64,000 nucleotides of DNA, taken from contig NZ_BMLC01000002.1 in assembly GCF_014645015.1 (NCBI RefSeq), positions 620,001 through 684,000 of the forward strand. The letters are read 5' to 3'. Of this stretch, positions 1-8,331 are shown piece by piece. A model generated the notes under the pieces. The model saw only the letters and a program-made list of their open reading frames with translations. It did not search any database and was not told where the DNA came from. Numbering within the stretch: position 1 is the first letter of the stretch; each line of letters opens with the position of its first letter. The stretch is from Salinibacterium xinjiangense (GTDB taxonomy: Bacteria > Actinomycetota > Actinomycetes > Actinomycetales > Microbacteriaceae). The position numbers and the translations under genes were made by a program.

Positions 1-133
1 TGCACGCGCCGCAGTCGCCAGCGTCGCAACCCTTCTTGACGTCGAAATGGTCGAGCTCACGAAGGAGGCTGCGCAGCACCTGGCCGGGCTGCGCCTCAGC
101 CTCGACGGTCTCGTCGTTGATGGTGAACTTCAT
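1..133 (-). CDS. 2Fe-2S subunit of a xanthine dehydrogenase/CO dehydrogenase-type molybdenum hydroxylase (partial)
   Basis: Only the first 44 or so codons lie in the window; the gene runs off the left edge. The N-terminus [10 protein letters not shown] and the cluster-binding stretch [12 protein letters not shown] (CxxxxCxxC spacing) are typical of the plant-ferredoxin-like domain of xanthine-dehydrogenase and CoxS-type subunits, which pass electrons from the molybdenum centre to FAD. The ATG overlaps the TGA of the upstream FAD-subunit gene (ATGA), so the two are translationally coupled. Whether it is a stand-alone small subunit or fused to the molybdopterin domain cannot be seen. Confidence 0.85.
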   Translation of the reverse strand, partial: MKFTINDETVEAEAQPGQVLRSLLRELDHFDVKKGCDAGDCGAC

Positions 134-906
134 GACAGCTCCTGCCGGATCTGCTCGGCGAAGAGCATGCTCATGGCGCGTCGCCAGTCGGGGGCGCCGT
201 GCGGGTCGTCGTACCAGTCGTCGATCGCATCCACGGCGGATGCGACATCCTCCGCCCCGGGCGCGGCGTCGAACCTGAGTTGGCGGGGTCGGGTCGTGCC
301 ACCCGTCACGGTGATGACCGTCTCGCCCGAGGTGTCCATCCGACCGATCACGAGCGTACCGGTGCGTCCCATCGGAGACCGGGCGATGCGCCTGAATGCC
401 GTCCGGTGTAGCGATGCCGCCGGAATCTCGATGGCGCGCAGGATCTCGCCAGGGGCCAGCACCGTCGTGACGACCCCGGTCACGAACTCGGTGACGGGCA
501 CGCGGCGTTCGCCGCCATCCGCGGTCCAGATCACGGCGATACCGTCGAGCGCTGAGGCGAGGGATGTCATCGGGCCGGCAGGCAGAGCGAGCGCGATATT
601 GCCGCCGACCGTTGCCGTGCGCTGGATTTTCCACGATGCGAGTAGGGAGTCTGCGCACTGCTCGAACAGCGGCTCCGGCAGCGCTCGCAGCGTCTCGATC
701 GTGCAGGTCGCGGCAACCGTGATGGTCTCGGAGGTGCGCGTGACCGGCTCCCAGCCCATGCTGGTGAGGTCGAGGATTCCGGTCAGCCCCGGCTGTGGCT
801 CGGAATACAGCCAGGTGCCGCCGCCCATGGCGCGTTCGCCCGGGCGCAGCACCATGTCGGCGCGGGAATGGGCCACCCGAACTTCGCGAACGTCGATCAA
901 ATCCAT
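130..906 (-). CDS. FAD-binding subunit of molybdenum hydroxylase (CoxM/XdhB-like)
   Basis: This 258-residue protein matches the FAD-binding medium subunit of xanthine dehydrogenase/CO-dehydrogenase-type enzymes. The flavin loop is seen as AMGGGTWL near residue 27 and the second signature as [10 protein letters not shown] near residue 98. It takes electrons from the 2Fe-2S subunit encoded immediately downstream with an ATGA overlap. I chose the start at MDLIDV rather than the longer form beginning MLLTRRH because family members begin directly with the residues before the first beta strand. The substrate (xanthine, nicotine-like heterocycle, CO) cannot be told from this subunit. Confidence 0.8.
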   Translation of the reverse strand: MDLIDVREVRVAHSRADMVLRPGERAMGGGTWLYSEPQPGLTGILDLTSMGWEPVTRTSETITVAATCTIETLRALPEPLFEQCADSLLASWKIQRTATVGGNIALALPAGPMTSLASALDGIAVIWTADGGERRVPVTEFVTGVVTTVLAPGEILRAIEIPAASLHRTAFRRIARSPMGRTGTLVIGRMDTSGETVITVTGGTTRPRQLRFDAAPGAEDVASAVDAIDDWYDDPHGAPDWRRAMSMLFAEQIRQELS

Positions 907-1160
907 ATGCCTCCGAGTCAACAGCATGAATGTGTCGCTGGTGTAACGCCACGATGTGTGTCAGCCGGGGAATCCGCGCGGAGCGGCATGCAGCCCTGCA
1001 CCGCCCCACATGAAGGACATTCGTGCCGAAGGACGGCCGGCGCGCTTCGACGGCCCGGAATTCAGGGGCAATGACCGCGGCATCCGCGATATCTCCTTCA
1101 TCTGGCCGGGCGGCGGCCAGCGTGGGTGTCGCGATTACGGTGTGCCCGGCAAAGCTCCCG

Positions 1161-1261
1161 CCGATCCGCAAGCCGACCCGCATAACCGATCCGCACAGCC
1201 GATCCGCATAACCGACCCGCACAACCGATCCGCGTAACCGACCCGCGCAACCGACGTGCAC
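1161..1261. repeat. Tandem 13-bp repeat, about 8 units
   Basis: Units of the form CCGAYCCGCRYAA follow each other from 1161; the first is 12 bp and the rest are 13 bp, alternating CCGATCC and CCGACCC and ending at CCGACGTGCAC. The period is not a multiple of three, which argues against a coding origin. It lies in the gene-poor stretch 907-1403, where I see no convincing coding sequence. Confidence 0.85.
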
Positions 1262-1264
1262 AGT

Positions 1265-1344
1265 GGAAATTCAGGAAGCCAGCACGGAATCCGCCGTGAC
1301 ACATCGCCCGAGTACCTGTCATCGCCGGGCGTTCCTGAATTTCC
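1265..1344. repeat. Inverted repeat with 13-bp perfect arms
   Basis: GGAAATTCAGGAA at 1265-1277 is exactly reverse-complemented at 1332-1344, with a 54-bp spacer. A related GGAATTCAGG-type element occurs near 1058. The arrangement resembles a small intergenic palindromic element or miniature inverted-repeat element, but no target-site duplication is obvious. Confidence 0.6.
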
Positions 1345-1403
1345 GAAAGCAGCGCCAGCGCGAAGCCAGCCAACGGGCAGCGCACGGGGATAGGGTCGGT
1401 GGC

Positions 1404-1730
1404 ATGGCGAAGACGGCTGTACGTTTCGGGGCACGCACCAGCGAGCGCGTGGGGCGAGGCCCGCTGCGCAAGCTCAGCCGCGGGGACCGTGTCATCGGGC
1501 CGGCTGTGGAACTCGCCGAGCACGGCCTCGAGGCCTGGAGCCTGCCCAACGCGGTCGGAGCCGCGCCCCGTTTCGACGTGGAGGAGGATGCGGGGAGCGT
1601 CGAGTTGCAGGTCATGCTGCGCAGTCGAGCGGCGGCGGATGCCCTGGCCGAGTCGGTCACGGGGCTCGAGCCGACGCATCCACTGTTCCCTCATGTCGTC
1701 GAGGTCATCGAACTGAGGCTGGCCCATTAG
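1404..1730 (+). CDS. Hypothetical protein, 108 residues
   Basis: I do not recognise this protein. It is basic at the N-terminus (MAKTAVRFGARTSERV) and acidic later, with no membrane segment or cysteines. The start at 1404 is preferred over an upstream GTG at 1263 because the extra residues would be read through the inverted repeat. Its TAG stop overlaps the proposed ATT start of the next gene, suggesting a short operon with the two small membrane proteins that follow. Confidence 0.55.
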   Translation: MAKTAVRFGARTSERVGRGPLRKLSRGDRVIGPAVELAEHGLEAWSLPNAVGAAPRFDVEEDAGSVELQVMLRSRAAADALAESVTGLEPTHPLFPHVVEVIELRLAH

Positions 1731-2139
1731 CGGCTCAGGGCTGCCCGAGCCCGAAGAGGATGCGTTCGCCTGGGCCGGCGATGAGCGGCCCGAGCCGACC
1801 CCGGCTCGCGTTCGGAGGGACGTCGAGACCGCGCCACAGTTGCCCGCTGTGCTTCTCGTCACCTACGGCATCCTGGGCGGAGTTCACCTGATCTACCTGG
1901 CGGGGTGGGTGATCGCCCTGCAGCGACTCAACGCCCTGAGCGTGCCGTCGGCCGACGCGCTGACCGAAATCATGTTGCAGCTGGGGGAGGCGCTTGCGAT
2001 CGTCAGCCCGGTGGCGTGGTTCGTTGCGGCGTTCATGCTGACGAAGGGTCGCCGACCGATCGTGAGGCTGTTGTGGCTGCTGGCGGGGCTCGTTGTGGTC
2101 GCCCCGTGGCCGTTCGTGCTGGGAGCGTGGACGGCATGA
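1726..2139 (+). CDS. Small membrane protein, possible ATT start
   Basis: The reading frame is open from an ATT at 1726, which overlaps the previous stop (ATTAG). It encodes an acidic N-terminal tail (SGSGLPEPEEDAFAWAGDE) and then three hydrophobic segments, about residues 44-63, 78-104 and 114-132. A TTG at 1840 would give a 99-residue protein starting just before the first membrane segment. The acidic EDAFAWAGDE tail followed by three TM segments resembles small Microbacteriaceae membrane proteins that I believe are sometimes mis-annotated as DNA polymerase III gamma/tau; the function is unknown. The next gene overlaps it by ATGA. Confidence 0.6.
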   Translation: MSGSGLPEPEEDAFAWAGDERPEPTPARVRRDVETAPQLPAVLLVTYGILGGVHLIYLAGWVIALQRLNALSVPSADALTEIMLQLGEALAIVSPVAWFVAAFMLTKGRRPIVRLLWLLAGLVVVAPWPFVLGAWTA

Positions 2140-2471
2140 GGCGCGTGATCTCGACTGTGGTGCTCGCCGTGGTGTTTGGGCTCTTCTTCGCGTGGGACAC
2201 CTGGGAGGCCGTCTCCAACCTCGTCGCCCTGCCGGGGTTCTACGACTACGCGGGATTCGGCAGCGAGAATGTGCCGTGGTGGCTGCTCATCATCGGCGTG
2301 GCGGTCCCGGTGTTCGTGTTTGTGATCGCGCTGTTGCTGGGAAGAGGGCGACCGCTGCTGGTGAAGGCGGTGGTGCTGGTGGTGGGTCTCGCGGTGACCT
2401 CGGGTCTCGGCCTCGGCGTGATCGCACTCGAAGACGTGCTGCGCCCGACCATCCTGCTTGTGCCGCGCTGA
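2136..2471 (+). CDS. Small integral membrane protein, 111 residues
   Basis: It begins MRRVISTVVLAVVFGLFFAW, so the first TM segment is at the N-terminus, followed by two or three more hydrophobic stretches (about residues 47-67 and 74-97). The ATG overlaps the preceding TGA, so it is translationally coupled to the membrane protein upstream. No family is recognised. A companion membrane protein is a reasonable inference from the pairing only. Confidence 0.6.
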   Translation: MRRVISTVVLAVVFGLFFAWDTWEAVSNLVALPGFYDYAGFGSENVPWWLLIIGVAVPVFVFVIALLLGRGRPLLVKAVVLVVGLAVTSGLGLGVIALEDVLRPTILLVPR

Positions 2472-2484
2472 ATCTTTCGAGACA

Positions 2485-2901
2485 TCACAAGAGGCCGACC
2501 CAGAGAATCAGGCCGATCAGGGCCACCTGTGCCGCCAGTCGCGGCCAGAACGGGATCGACAGTGACCTGAAGGTCTCAGGATGCTGGCTCGCGTAGATGT
2601 TTGCAGGGAACACCGCCACGAGGAACAGTGAGAGGGCGATCGCGGCAGCCGGTCGCGTGACCGGCACGGCCAGCCCGATGCCACCGAGCACTTCGCACGC
2701 TCCCGTGAAGTAGACGAGGACGATAGGCCTGAAGGGCCTTTCGAACCTGAGGAACGGCGGGATCATCTTCGCCATGATCCTGGCCGGTTTCGGCCTGAAG
2801 TGATTCAGTCCCATTACGACGAACACGACGACGATGGCGGCGAGCACGATGAACCGGATAACGTCGACGACTGCGGGAGGCACGATCCATTCTCTCTGCA
2901 T
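2485..2901 (-). CDS. DoxX-like membrane protein
   Basis: This 138-residue protein has four hydrophobic segments and the DoxX-family look: VIRFIVLAAIVVVFVVMGLNHF at the N-terminus, then FTGACEVLGGIGLAVP and the C-terminal PRLAAQVALIGLILWVG. The start MQREWIV was chosen because upstream codons encode a non-membrane, Arg/Ser-rich stretch unlike the family. It is convergent with the small membrane gene ending at 2471. DoxX-family proteins are linked to redox or quinone functions in some bacteria; nothing here fixes the role. Confidence 0.7.
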   Translation of the reverse strand: MQREWIVPPAVVDVIRFIVLAAIVVVFVVMGLNHFRPKPARIMAKMIPPFLRFERPFRPIVLVYFTGACEVLGGIGLAVPVTRPAAAIALSLFLVAVFPANIYASQHPETFRSLSIPFWPRLAAQVALIGLILWVGLL

Positions 2902-3085
2902 CGGCCCTGGAGTTTTTATGGGCGAGCCGTATGACGAGCGTCTCCAAGCCGCTCGGGCTGGCGAGCTCGGAGTGGGCACAGAAAGTTGGACGCTCAGAGG
3001 CAGTCGCTCATCGAGTCGACGGAACTGTCTCGTGCCCACAGCGGTCGCGAGCCGTCATGCGCCGAGATATGCGCTCCGCCTGCAG

Positions 3086-3091
3086 TAAAGT
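3086..3091 (+). promoter_or_regulatory. Possible -10 box for serA in a 249-bp upstream region
   Basis: TAAAGT lies about 60 nt before the GTG of serA, and AAGGA is present shortly before the start. The rest of 2902-3150 contains no gene I can support. It does hold an inverted pair GTGGGCAC (about 2970) and GTGCCCAC (about 3033) that could form a long-range hairpin in a longer transcript. Confidence 0.35.
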
Positions 3092-3150
3092 TTGCTGGGG
3101 TCGCGGTCAACGCGCCATTCAACTTCCACCTAATCGAAGGACTCGATCCC

Positions 3151-4743
3151 GTGGCCAAGCCGATCGTGCTGATCGCCGAAGAACTCTCCCCAGCTACCGT
3201 CGAGGCCCTTGGCCCCGACTTCGACGTGAGATACGTCGACGGCACCGACAGGCCGGCGCTGCTCGCGGCGCTCGCGGAAGCCAGCGCAGTGCTGATCCGC
3301 TCCGCCACGAAGATGGACGAAGAGGCGATCGCGGCAAGCGCCATCCTCAAGGTGATCGCCCGTGCCGGCGTAGGTCTCGACAACGTCGACATCAAGGCGG
3401 CGACGACCGCCGGTGTGATGGTCGTGAACGCTCCGACCTCGAACATCATCTCGGCCGCCGAGTTGACCGTAGGTCACATCCTGAGCCTCGCCCGCCACAT
3501 CCCCGCGGCCCACGGTGCGCTGGCCCAGGGCCTGTGGAAGCGCTCGAAATACACCGGCGTCGAGCTCTACGAGAAGACCATCGGCATCATCGGGCTCGGG
3601 CGCATCGGTGCGCTCATCACCGCGAGGATGCAGGCCTTCGGCACCAACGTCGTGGCGTACGACCCGTACGTGACCTCGGCACGTGCCCAGCAGCTCGGCG
3701 TGACACTGCTTCGACTGGATGAACTGCTCGCCCAGTCTGACTTCATCACCATCCACATGCCGAAGACGCCGGAGACGACCGGCATGATCTCGACTGACCA
3801 GCTTGCGCTGATGAAATCGACGGCATTCATCATCAACGTGGCCCGGGGCGGCCTGATTGATGAGGATGCGCTGTACACGGCGCTCAAGTCTGGTCGCATC
3901 GCCGGAGCCGGTCTTGATGTCTTCGTCAACGAGCCGCCCACCGACTCGCCCCTGCTTGCTCTCGAGAACGTCGTCGTGACCCCGCACCTCGGTGCGTCCA
4001 CCGATGAAGCACAGGAGAAAGCCGGCGTCTCAGTCGCCCGGTCGGTGCGACTCGCCCTCGACGGTGAACTCGTGCCTGACGCCGTCAACGTCGCGGGAGG
4101 GGTCATCGACCCGAGCGTGCGTCCCGGCATCCCGCTCATGGAGAAGCTGGGTCAGGTGTTCTCGGCGCTCGCCGACGACCCGATCACCAACATCGATATC
4201 GAGGTCCGCGGTGAGATCGTCGAATTCGACGTCAACGTGCTCAAGCTCGCCGCCCTCAAGGGCATCTTCTCGAATATCGTCAGCGAGTCGGTCAGCTACG
4301 TCAATGCGCCCCTTCTCGCGGAGCAGCGCGGCATCACCGTACGACTGCTGACGGATGCCGTCAGCGAGGAGTACCGCAATGTCCTGACGATCCGCGGTGC
4401 CCTGGCCGACGGAACACAGGTCTCCGTCTCGGGCACGCTCACGGGCACCAAACAGGCGCAGAAGATCGTGGAGATCAACGGGTACGACGTGGAGGTGCCG
4501 TTCGCGGAGCATCTGATCGTCATGACCTACGTCGACCGCCCCGGCATTGTGGCCGTCTACGGCAAGGAGTTCGGTGACGCCGATATCAATATCGCGGGCA
4601 TGCAGATTGCCCGTCGGAAGGCTGGCGGCGAGGCTCTCAGCGTGCTGACCGTCGATTCGCCGGTGCCGGTCGAGTTACTCGACAAGGTGCGCTCGGCGAT
4701 CGACGCGACATTGCTCAAGGAGATCGACATCCTGGAGGCGTGA
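3151..4743 (+). CDS. serA: D-3-phosphoglycerate dehydrogenase
   Basis: The protein has 530 residues, the usual length of the long actinobacterial SerA. It oxidises 3-phosphoglycerate to 3-phosphohydroxypyruvate, the first step of serine synthesis. Visible parts are the N-terminal catalytic segment (VLIAEELSPATV), the NAD-binding glycine motif GLGRIGALI near residue 150, the substrate/catalytic signature NVARGGLIDEDAL, the intervening domain and a C-terminal ACT domain (YVDRPGIVAVYGKEF). The GTG start at 3151 follows an AAGGA-like ribosome site and gives the family's usual N-terminus; longer in-frame extensions are not conserved. ACT-domain feedback by serine is expected from the family. It appears monocistronic. 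Confidence 0.95.
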   Translation: MAKPIVLIAEELSPATVEALGPDFDVRYVDGTDRPALLAALAEASAVLIRSATKMDEEAIAASAILKVIARAGVGLDNVDIKAATTAGVMVVNAPTSNIISAAELTVGHILSLARHIPAAHGALAQGLWKRSKYTGVELYEKTIGIIGLGRIGALITARMQAFGTNVVAYDPYVTSARAQQLGVTLLRLDELLAQSDFITIHMPKTPETTGMISTDQLALMKSTAFIINVARGGLIDEDALYTALKSGRIAGAGLDVFVNEPPTDSPLLALENVVVTPHLGASTDEAQEKAGVSVARSVRLALDGELVPDAVNVAGGVIDPSVRPGIPLMEKLGQVFSALADDPITNIDIEVRGEIVEFDVNVLKLAALKGIFSNIVSESVSYVNAPLLAEQRGITVRLLTDAVSEEYRNVLTIRGALADGTQVSVSGTLTGTKQAQKIVEINGYDVEVPFAEHLIVMTYVDRPGIVAVYGKEFGDADINIAGMQIARRKAGGEALSVLTVDSPVPVELLDKVRSAIDATLLKEIDILEA

Positions 4744-4777
4744 ACCACAGCAGGCCTGAAGCGTGCAGGCTGTGGGT

Positions 4778-5032
4778 TTAGATGTCGTCGGGGGTGGTGC
4801 TGGTGCGATGCTCCCGAACGGAACGGCCGTTATCGTCGACACCGGAGTGCACCGTGGTGACCGACTGGCGCTTACGCAGCATCAGGATAAGCCCGATGAT
4901 GAAGACGAGCGCGCCAGCTCCCATCAGGAGATAGCCGACCAGCTGGAGGTCGATGAAGTCGACCTGCAGGTTCAGTGCGAAGGCAAGGATTGCGCCGATG
5001 ACGAAAAGGACGATTCCGGTTCCGATACTCAT
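4778..5032 (-). CDS. DUF6458-like small membrane protein
   Basis: This 84-residue protein has two hydrophobic segments (MSIGTGIVLFVIGAILAFAL and a second at about residues 32-51) followed by a positively charged, soluble tail (RKRQSVTTVHS). The N-terminal MSIGTGIVL pattern is widespread in small actinobacterial membrane proteins assigned to DUF6458. No function is known. It is convergent with serA, with 34 bp between their stops. Confidence 0.7.
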   Translation of the reverse strand: MSIGTGIVLFVIGAILAFALNLQVDFIDLQLVGYLLMGAGALVFIIGLILMLRKRQSVTTVHSGVDDNGRSVREHRTSTTPDDI

Positions 5033-5094
5033 GGGAGAAGCCTAGGCCGACGGTGGCGCGGCAACAGGGGGTTGTGTCCTTCGTCGAAAGTGCG

Positions 5095-5643
5095 CTAGCG
5101 GTGCGATCTCGCGGCGATCAGCTGGTCGACGGCGCCCAGCAGCTCATCGGTGTCTGGTGTGACGTTTTCTCCGCTGGGAAACAGCGCTGAGCGGTAGTAC
5201 AGGCCGTCGCTCATCAGGAGCACCATCCGCGCCACGACCGGATCCCCGAGTGCGTCGGTGAGCATCCGGAGCCAGGTGTTCTCCACCTTCTCGAGGGCGA
5301 CGATGACGTTGGGATACCGGCCAGACTGTGCGAGCCGGCTGGCGATCGTAAATGCGCGATCGAGCGGGGTGTCTTCGGCAATCGAGAGGCGCATGAATCG
5401 CGAGACCATCCCATCTGGTGCGGCCATCAACTCGGCCACCTCTTCTTCGGCCAGCTTCGTGAGCCTCTGGATCTCGCCGTCGACGAGTTCGTTCTTCGAT
5501 GCGAAGTGATAGAGCAGGCCGCCCTTGGAGACGCCGGCCTGCTTAGCCACCGCGTCGAGGGTGGCTGTTCGTTCCCCGTTGTCGATGACGATCGACTCGA
5601 ACGCGTCGAGGATCAGGTCCCTGGTCGAGGTTGTGGAGGTCAT
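5095..5643 (-). CDS. TetR-family transcriptional repressor
   Basis: At 182 residues the length is typical of TetR regulators. The N-terminal helix-turn-helix is clear: LILDAFESIVIDNGERTATLDAVAKQ is followed by AGVSKGGLLYHFASKNELVD. The C-terminal half is a variable ligand domain. The start at 5643 places the HTH at residue 7 onward; extending the frame upstream would run through the neighbouring MFS gene and is rejected. It is divergent from the MFS transporter across a 26-bp palindrome, so it most likely represses both genes until a transported drug binds it. Confidence 0.9.
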   Translation of the reverse strand: MTSTTSTRDLILDAFESIVIDNGERTATLDAVAKQAGVSKGGLLYHFASKNELVDGEIQRLTKLAEEEVAELMAAPDGMVSRFMRLSIAEDTPLDRAFTIASRLAQSGRYPNVIVALEKVENTWLRMLTDALGDPVVARMVLLMSDGLYYRSALFPSGENVTPDTDELLGAVDQLIAARSHR

Positions 5644-5661
5644 ACCGACACTATAACTGGA

Positions 5662-5687
5662 TACTGTACCGTCTGGACGGTATAGTA
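5662..5687. promoter_or_regulatory. Palindromic operator between tetR-type gene and MFS gene
   Basis: Half-sites TACTGTACCGTC and GACGGTATAGTA flank a central TG and match as reverse complements with one mismatch. Flanking CTGGAT and ATCCAG extend the symmetry if one base is looped out. The site ends 5 bp before the GTG of the MFS gene and lies 18 bp from the regulator's ATG, so a bound repressor would cover both start regions. Confidence 0.8.
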
Positions 5688-5692
5688 ATCCA

Positions 5693-7204
5693 GTGATTGT
5701 TGACGAAGTAACCGTGAAAGCGGGTCCGCGCCAGTGGGCCGGGCTTGCGGTGTTGATGCTGCCCGTTCTGCTCATTTCGATCGATAACACCGTGCTGAGC
5801 TTCGCGCTTCCCGAGATCTCAAGAAATCTGCGTCCTAGTGCTGCCGGCCAGTTGTGGATCGTCGACGCGTATCCACTCGTGCTCGCTGGCCTGCTCGTGG
5901 CTATGGGCAACCTCGGCGATCGTTTCGGCCGTCGCAGGATGCTCATGATCGGCACCGTGGGATTCGGTGCGGTGTCCGCGCTGGCGGCTTTCGCGCCATC
6001 CGCAGACCTGCTGATCGCCGCTCGCGTGCTGCTCGGATTCTTCGGGGCGATGCTCATGCCGTCGACCCTGTCGCTGCTGCGGAACCTCTTCACTGACCGT
6101 CGGCAGCGCAGGCTGGCCATCGCCATCTGGGCGGCTGGTTTTTCGGCCGGCTCAGCAATCGGCCCGGTCGTGGGCGGGGTGCTGCTCGAGCACTTCTGGT
6201 GGGGATCGGTGTTTCTGATAGCCGTGCCGGTATTGCTGCCACTGCTGGTGCTCGTGCCGTTGCTGGTGCCGGAATCCAGCGACCCGTCACCCGGCCCGTT
6301 CGATCTCGTGAGCATCCTGCTCTCCATGGCCGCCCTCACACCGATCGTCTACGCGATCAAGAGTGTCGCCACCGACGGCATCGGTGTGCTGCCCATCGCG
6401 CTTGTCGCCATCGGGCTGCTCTCGGGGGTGTTCTTCGTGCGCCGTCTCCTCGCGCAGCCCAACCCGATGCTCGATATGCGGTTGTTCAGGGTGCCGACGT
6501 TCAGCGGGGCGGTCATCGTGAACCTGGTGAGCGTGTTTTCGCTCGTCGGGTTCCTCTACTTCCTGACGCAGCATCTCCAGTTGGTGATCGGGCTGTCGCC
6601 ACTGAATGCGGCGCTCGTGCTCATCCCCGGCGTGGTTATCATCATCGTGACGGGACTGCTCGCCGTTCCCCTGGTGCGGATCGTGCGTCCCGGTTTCGTG
6701 ATGGCCGCTGGGCTCGGCCTGTGTTTCACCGCATACGCGATGACGGCGATCATCGGCAGCAGTTCCACGGTCACCACGCTGATCGTCGCCTTCTGCCTGC
6801 TCGGAGCGGGAATCGGGGCCGCGGAGACCCTGGCGAACGACATGGTGATCGCCAGTGTGCCCCCGGAGAAGGCCGGTGCCGCATCCGGTGTCTCAGAGAC
6901 CGCCTACGAACTCGGCGCAGTGCTGGGAACGGCCGTGCTGGGGAGCATCCTGGCCGCGTTCTACCGCAGCTCGATCGTGATTCCGAACGGTGTGAGTGCG
7001 GTGGATGCGCAGGCCGCTCGCGACACCCTCGGTGGCGCTGTCGAGGTCTCATCCGCCCTCCCCGGCGGCGTGGGCGAGGCCCTGCTCGAGTCGGCCCGCA
7101 GCGCTTTCGATTCCGGAGTGACGGTGACCTCGTGGTTCGCAGCGGCCATGATGATCGTGGCCATCACCGTCACCCTGCTCACCCTGCGGAAGGCCCGCGG
7201 CTAG
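5693..7204 (+). CDS. MFS drug efflux transporter (DHA2, 14-TM type)
   Basis: This 503-residue, very hydrophobic protein matches the QacA/LfrA/EmrB branch of the major facilitator superfamily. Motif C-like and motif A-like elements are visible: [17 protein letters not shown] in TM1, then [16 protein letters not shown] between TM2 and TM3. A characteristic late motif is [19 protein letters not shown]. The family uses the proton gradient to export amphipathic cations, dyes and biocides. The GTG start sits 5 bp after the operator palindrome, which implies a leaderless transcript. Control by the divergent TetR repressor is very likely; the substrate cannot be inferred. Confidence 0.92.
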   Translation: MIVDEVTVKAGPRQWAGLAVLMLPVLLISIDNTVLSFALPEISRNLRPSAAGQLWIVDAYPLVLAGLLVAMGNLGDRFGRRRMLMIGTVGFGAVSALAAFAPSADLLIAARVLLGFFGAMLMPSTLSLLRNLFTDRRQRRLAIAIWAAGFSAGSAIGPVVGGVLLEHFWWGSVFLIAVPVLLPLLVLVPLLVPESSDPSPGPFDLVSILLSMAALTPIVYAIKSVATDGIGVLPIALVAIGLLSGVFFVRRLLAQPNPMLDMRLFRVPTFSGAVIVNLVSVFSLVGFLYFLTQHLQLVIGLSPLNAALVLIPGVVIIIVTGLLAVPLVRIVRPGFVMAAGLGLCFTAYAMTAIIGSSSTVTTLIVAFCLLGAGIGAAETLANDMVIASVPPEKAGAASGVSETAYELGAVLGTAVLGSILAAFYRSSIVIPNGVSAVDAQAARDTLGGAVEVSSALPGGVGEALLESARSAFDSGVTVTSWFAAAMMIVAITVTLLTLRKARG

Positions 7205-7254
7205 TCGCTTTGCGCCGGGCCGGGCGGGTTGCCACGCAACGGTACTGTGAATCC

Positions 7255-8298
7255 ATGGCACCAACCCTGAATCTCGCAGTCATTCCCGGTGATGGCATCG
7301 GCCCTGAGGTCATCGCAGAAGCGCTCAAGGTGCTCGAGGCGACGGGGGTGGATGCCGCGACCACCGAGTTCCCGTTCGGCGCCGGGCATTTCCTGGCCAC
7401 CGGTGACATCCTCGGCGATGCCGATCTCGAATCGTTGGCGCCGTTCGACGCGATCCTGCTGGGGGCGATCGGCGGAGATCCGCGTGATCCACGGCTGGCC
7501 GGCGGGATCATCGAGCGTGGGTTGCTGCTGAAGCTCAGGTTCGCATTCGACCACTACGTGAACCTCCGTCCGACGGCACTGTTCCCCGGTGTGGCGTCGC
7601 CGCTCGCCGACCCCGGCACCATCGACTTCGTGGTCGTTCGTGAGGGTACAGAGGGGCCGTACGTCGGCAATGGTGGTGGCATCCGGGTCGGAACCGAGCA
7701 CGAGATCGCGACAGAGGTGTCGATCAATACGGCGTTTGGTGCGGAGCGGGTCGTGCGCTTCGCCTTCGCCCAGGCGGTGGCGCGCCGCAACCAGCTCACG
7801 CTCGTGCACAAGACGAACGTGCTCACCCACGCCGGCAGCCTGTGGCAGCGCACGGTAGACCGTGTGGCTCTCGAATTCCCCGCGGTGGAGGTGGGGTACC
7901 AGCACATCGATGCCGCGACGATCCATCTGGTGACCAACCCGGGTCGATTCGACGTCATCGTCACCGACAATCTCTTCGGCGATATCCTGACCGATCTCGC
8001 GGCCGCAATCAGCGGTGGTATCGGGCTGGCGGCCTCGGGGAACATCAACCCTGACGGAACATTCCCCTCGATGTTCGAACCCGTTCACGGTTCGGCACCG
8101 GACATCGCAGGCCAGCAGCGGGCTGACCCCACCGCGGCGATCCTCTCTGTCGCGTTACTCCTGTCGCACCTCGGCGAGCAGAATGCGGCGGCGAAGGTCA
8201 CGGCGGCCGTGGAAGCCGACCTCGCGTCGCGGGGCGCGACAGCACGATCGACGGCGGAGGTTGGTTCTGCGATTGCGGCTGCGGTAGCGCAGAATTAG
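7255..8298 (+). CDS. leuB: 3-isopropylmalate dehydrogenase
   Basis: This 347-residue enzyme oxidises and decarboxylates 3-isopropylmalate to 2-ketoisocaproate in leucine synthesis. It starts with the family signature [20 protein letters not shown]. It also has the metal-binding segment [20 protein letters not shown] and the NAD-specific [14 protein letters not shown] near the C-terminus. A TACTGT box six bases before the ATG suggests a leaderless mRNA. It is followed at once by ilvE, so the two late steps of branched-chain amino acid synthesis are probably co-transcribed, while leuC and leuD lie 46 kb away in this window. Confidence 0.95.
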   Translation: MAPTLNLAVIPGDGIGPEVIAEALKVLEATGVDAATTEFPFGAGHFLATGDILGDADLESLAPFDAILLGAIGGDPRDPRLAGGIIERGLLLKLRFAFDHYVNLRPTALFPGVASPLADPGTIDFVVVREGTEGPYVGNGGGIRVGTEHEIATEVSINTAFGAERVVRFAFAQAVARRNQLTLVHKTNVLTHAGSLWQRTVDRVALEFPAVEVGYQHIDAATIHLVTNPGRFDVIVTDNLFGDILTDLAAAISGGIGLAASGNINPDGTFPSMFEPVHGSAPDIAGQQRADPTAAILSVALLLSHLGEQNAAAKVTAAVEADLASRGATARSTAEVGSAIAAAVAQN

Positions 8299-8331
8299 TA
8301 GTACGTCCAATCAAATCCATGAAGGATCCCC

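Noticed and set aside
5095-6339. Extended minus-strand frame giving a 414-residue TetR
   Set aside because: The first 230 residues lie opposite the MFS gene and its promoter and are Ser/Arg-rich; the HTH start fits 5643.
6199-8298. 699-codon forward frame covering part of the MFS gene and leuB
   Set aside because: Its first 350 codons are Arg/Gly-rich and read the MFS gene in the wrong frame; only the leuB part from 7255 is real.
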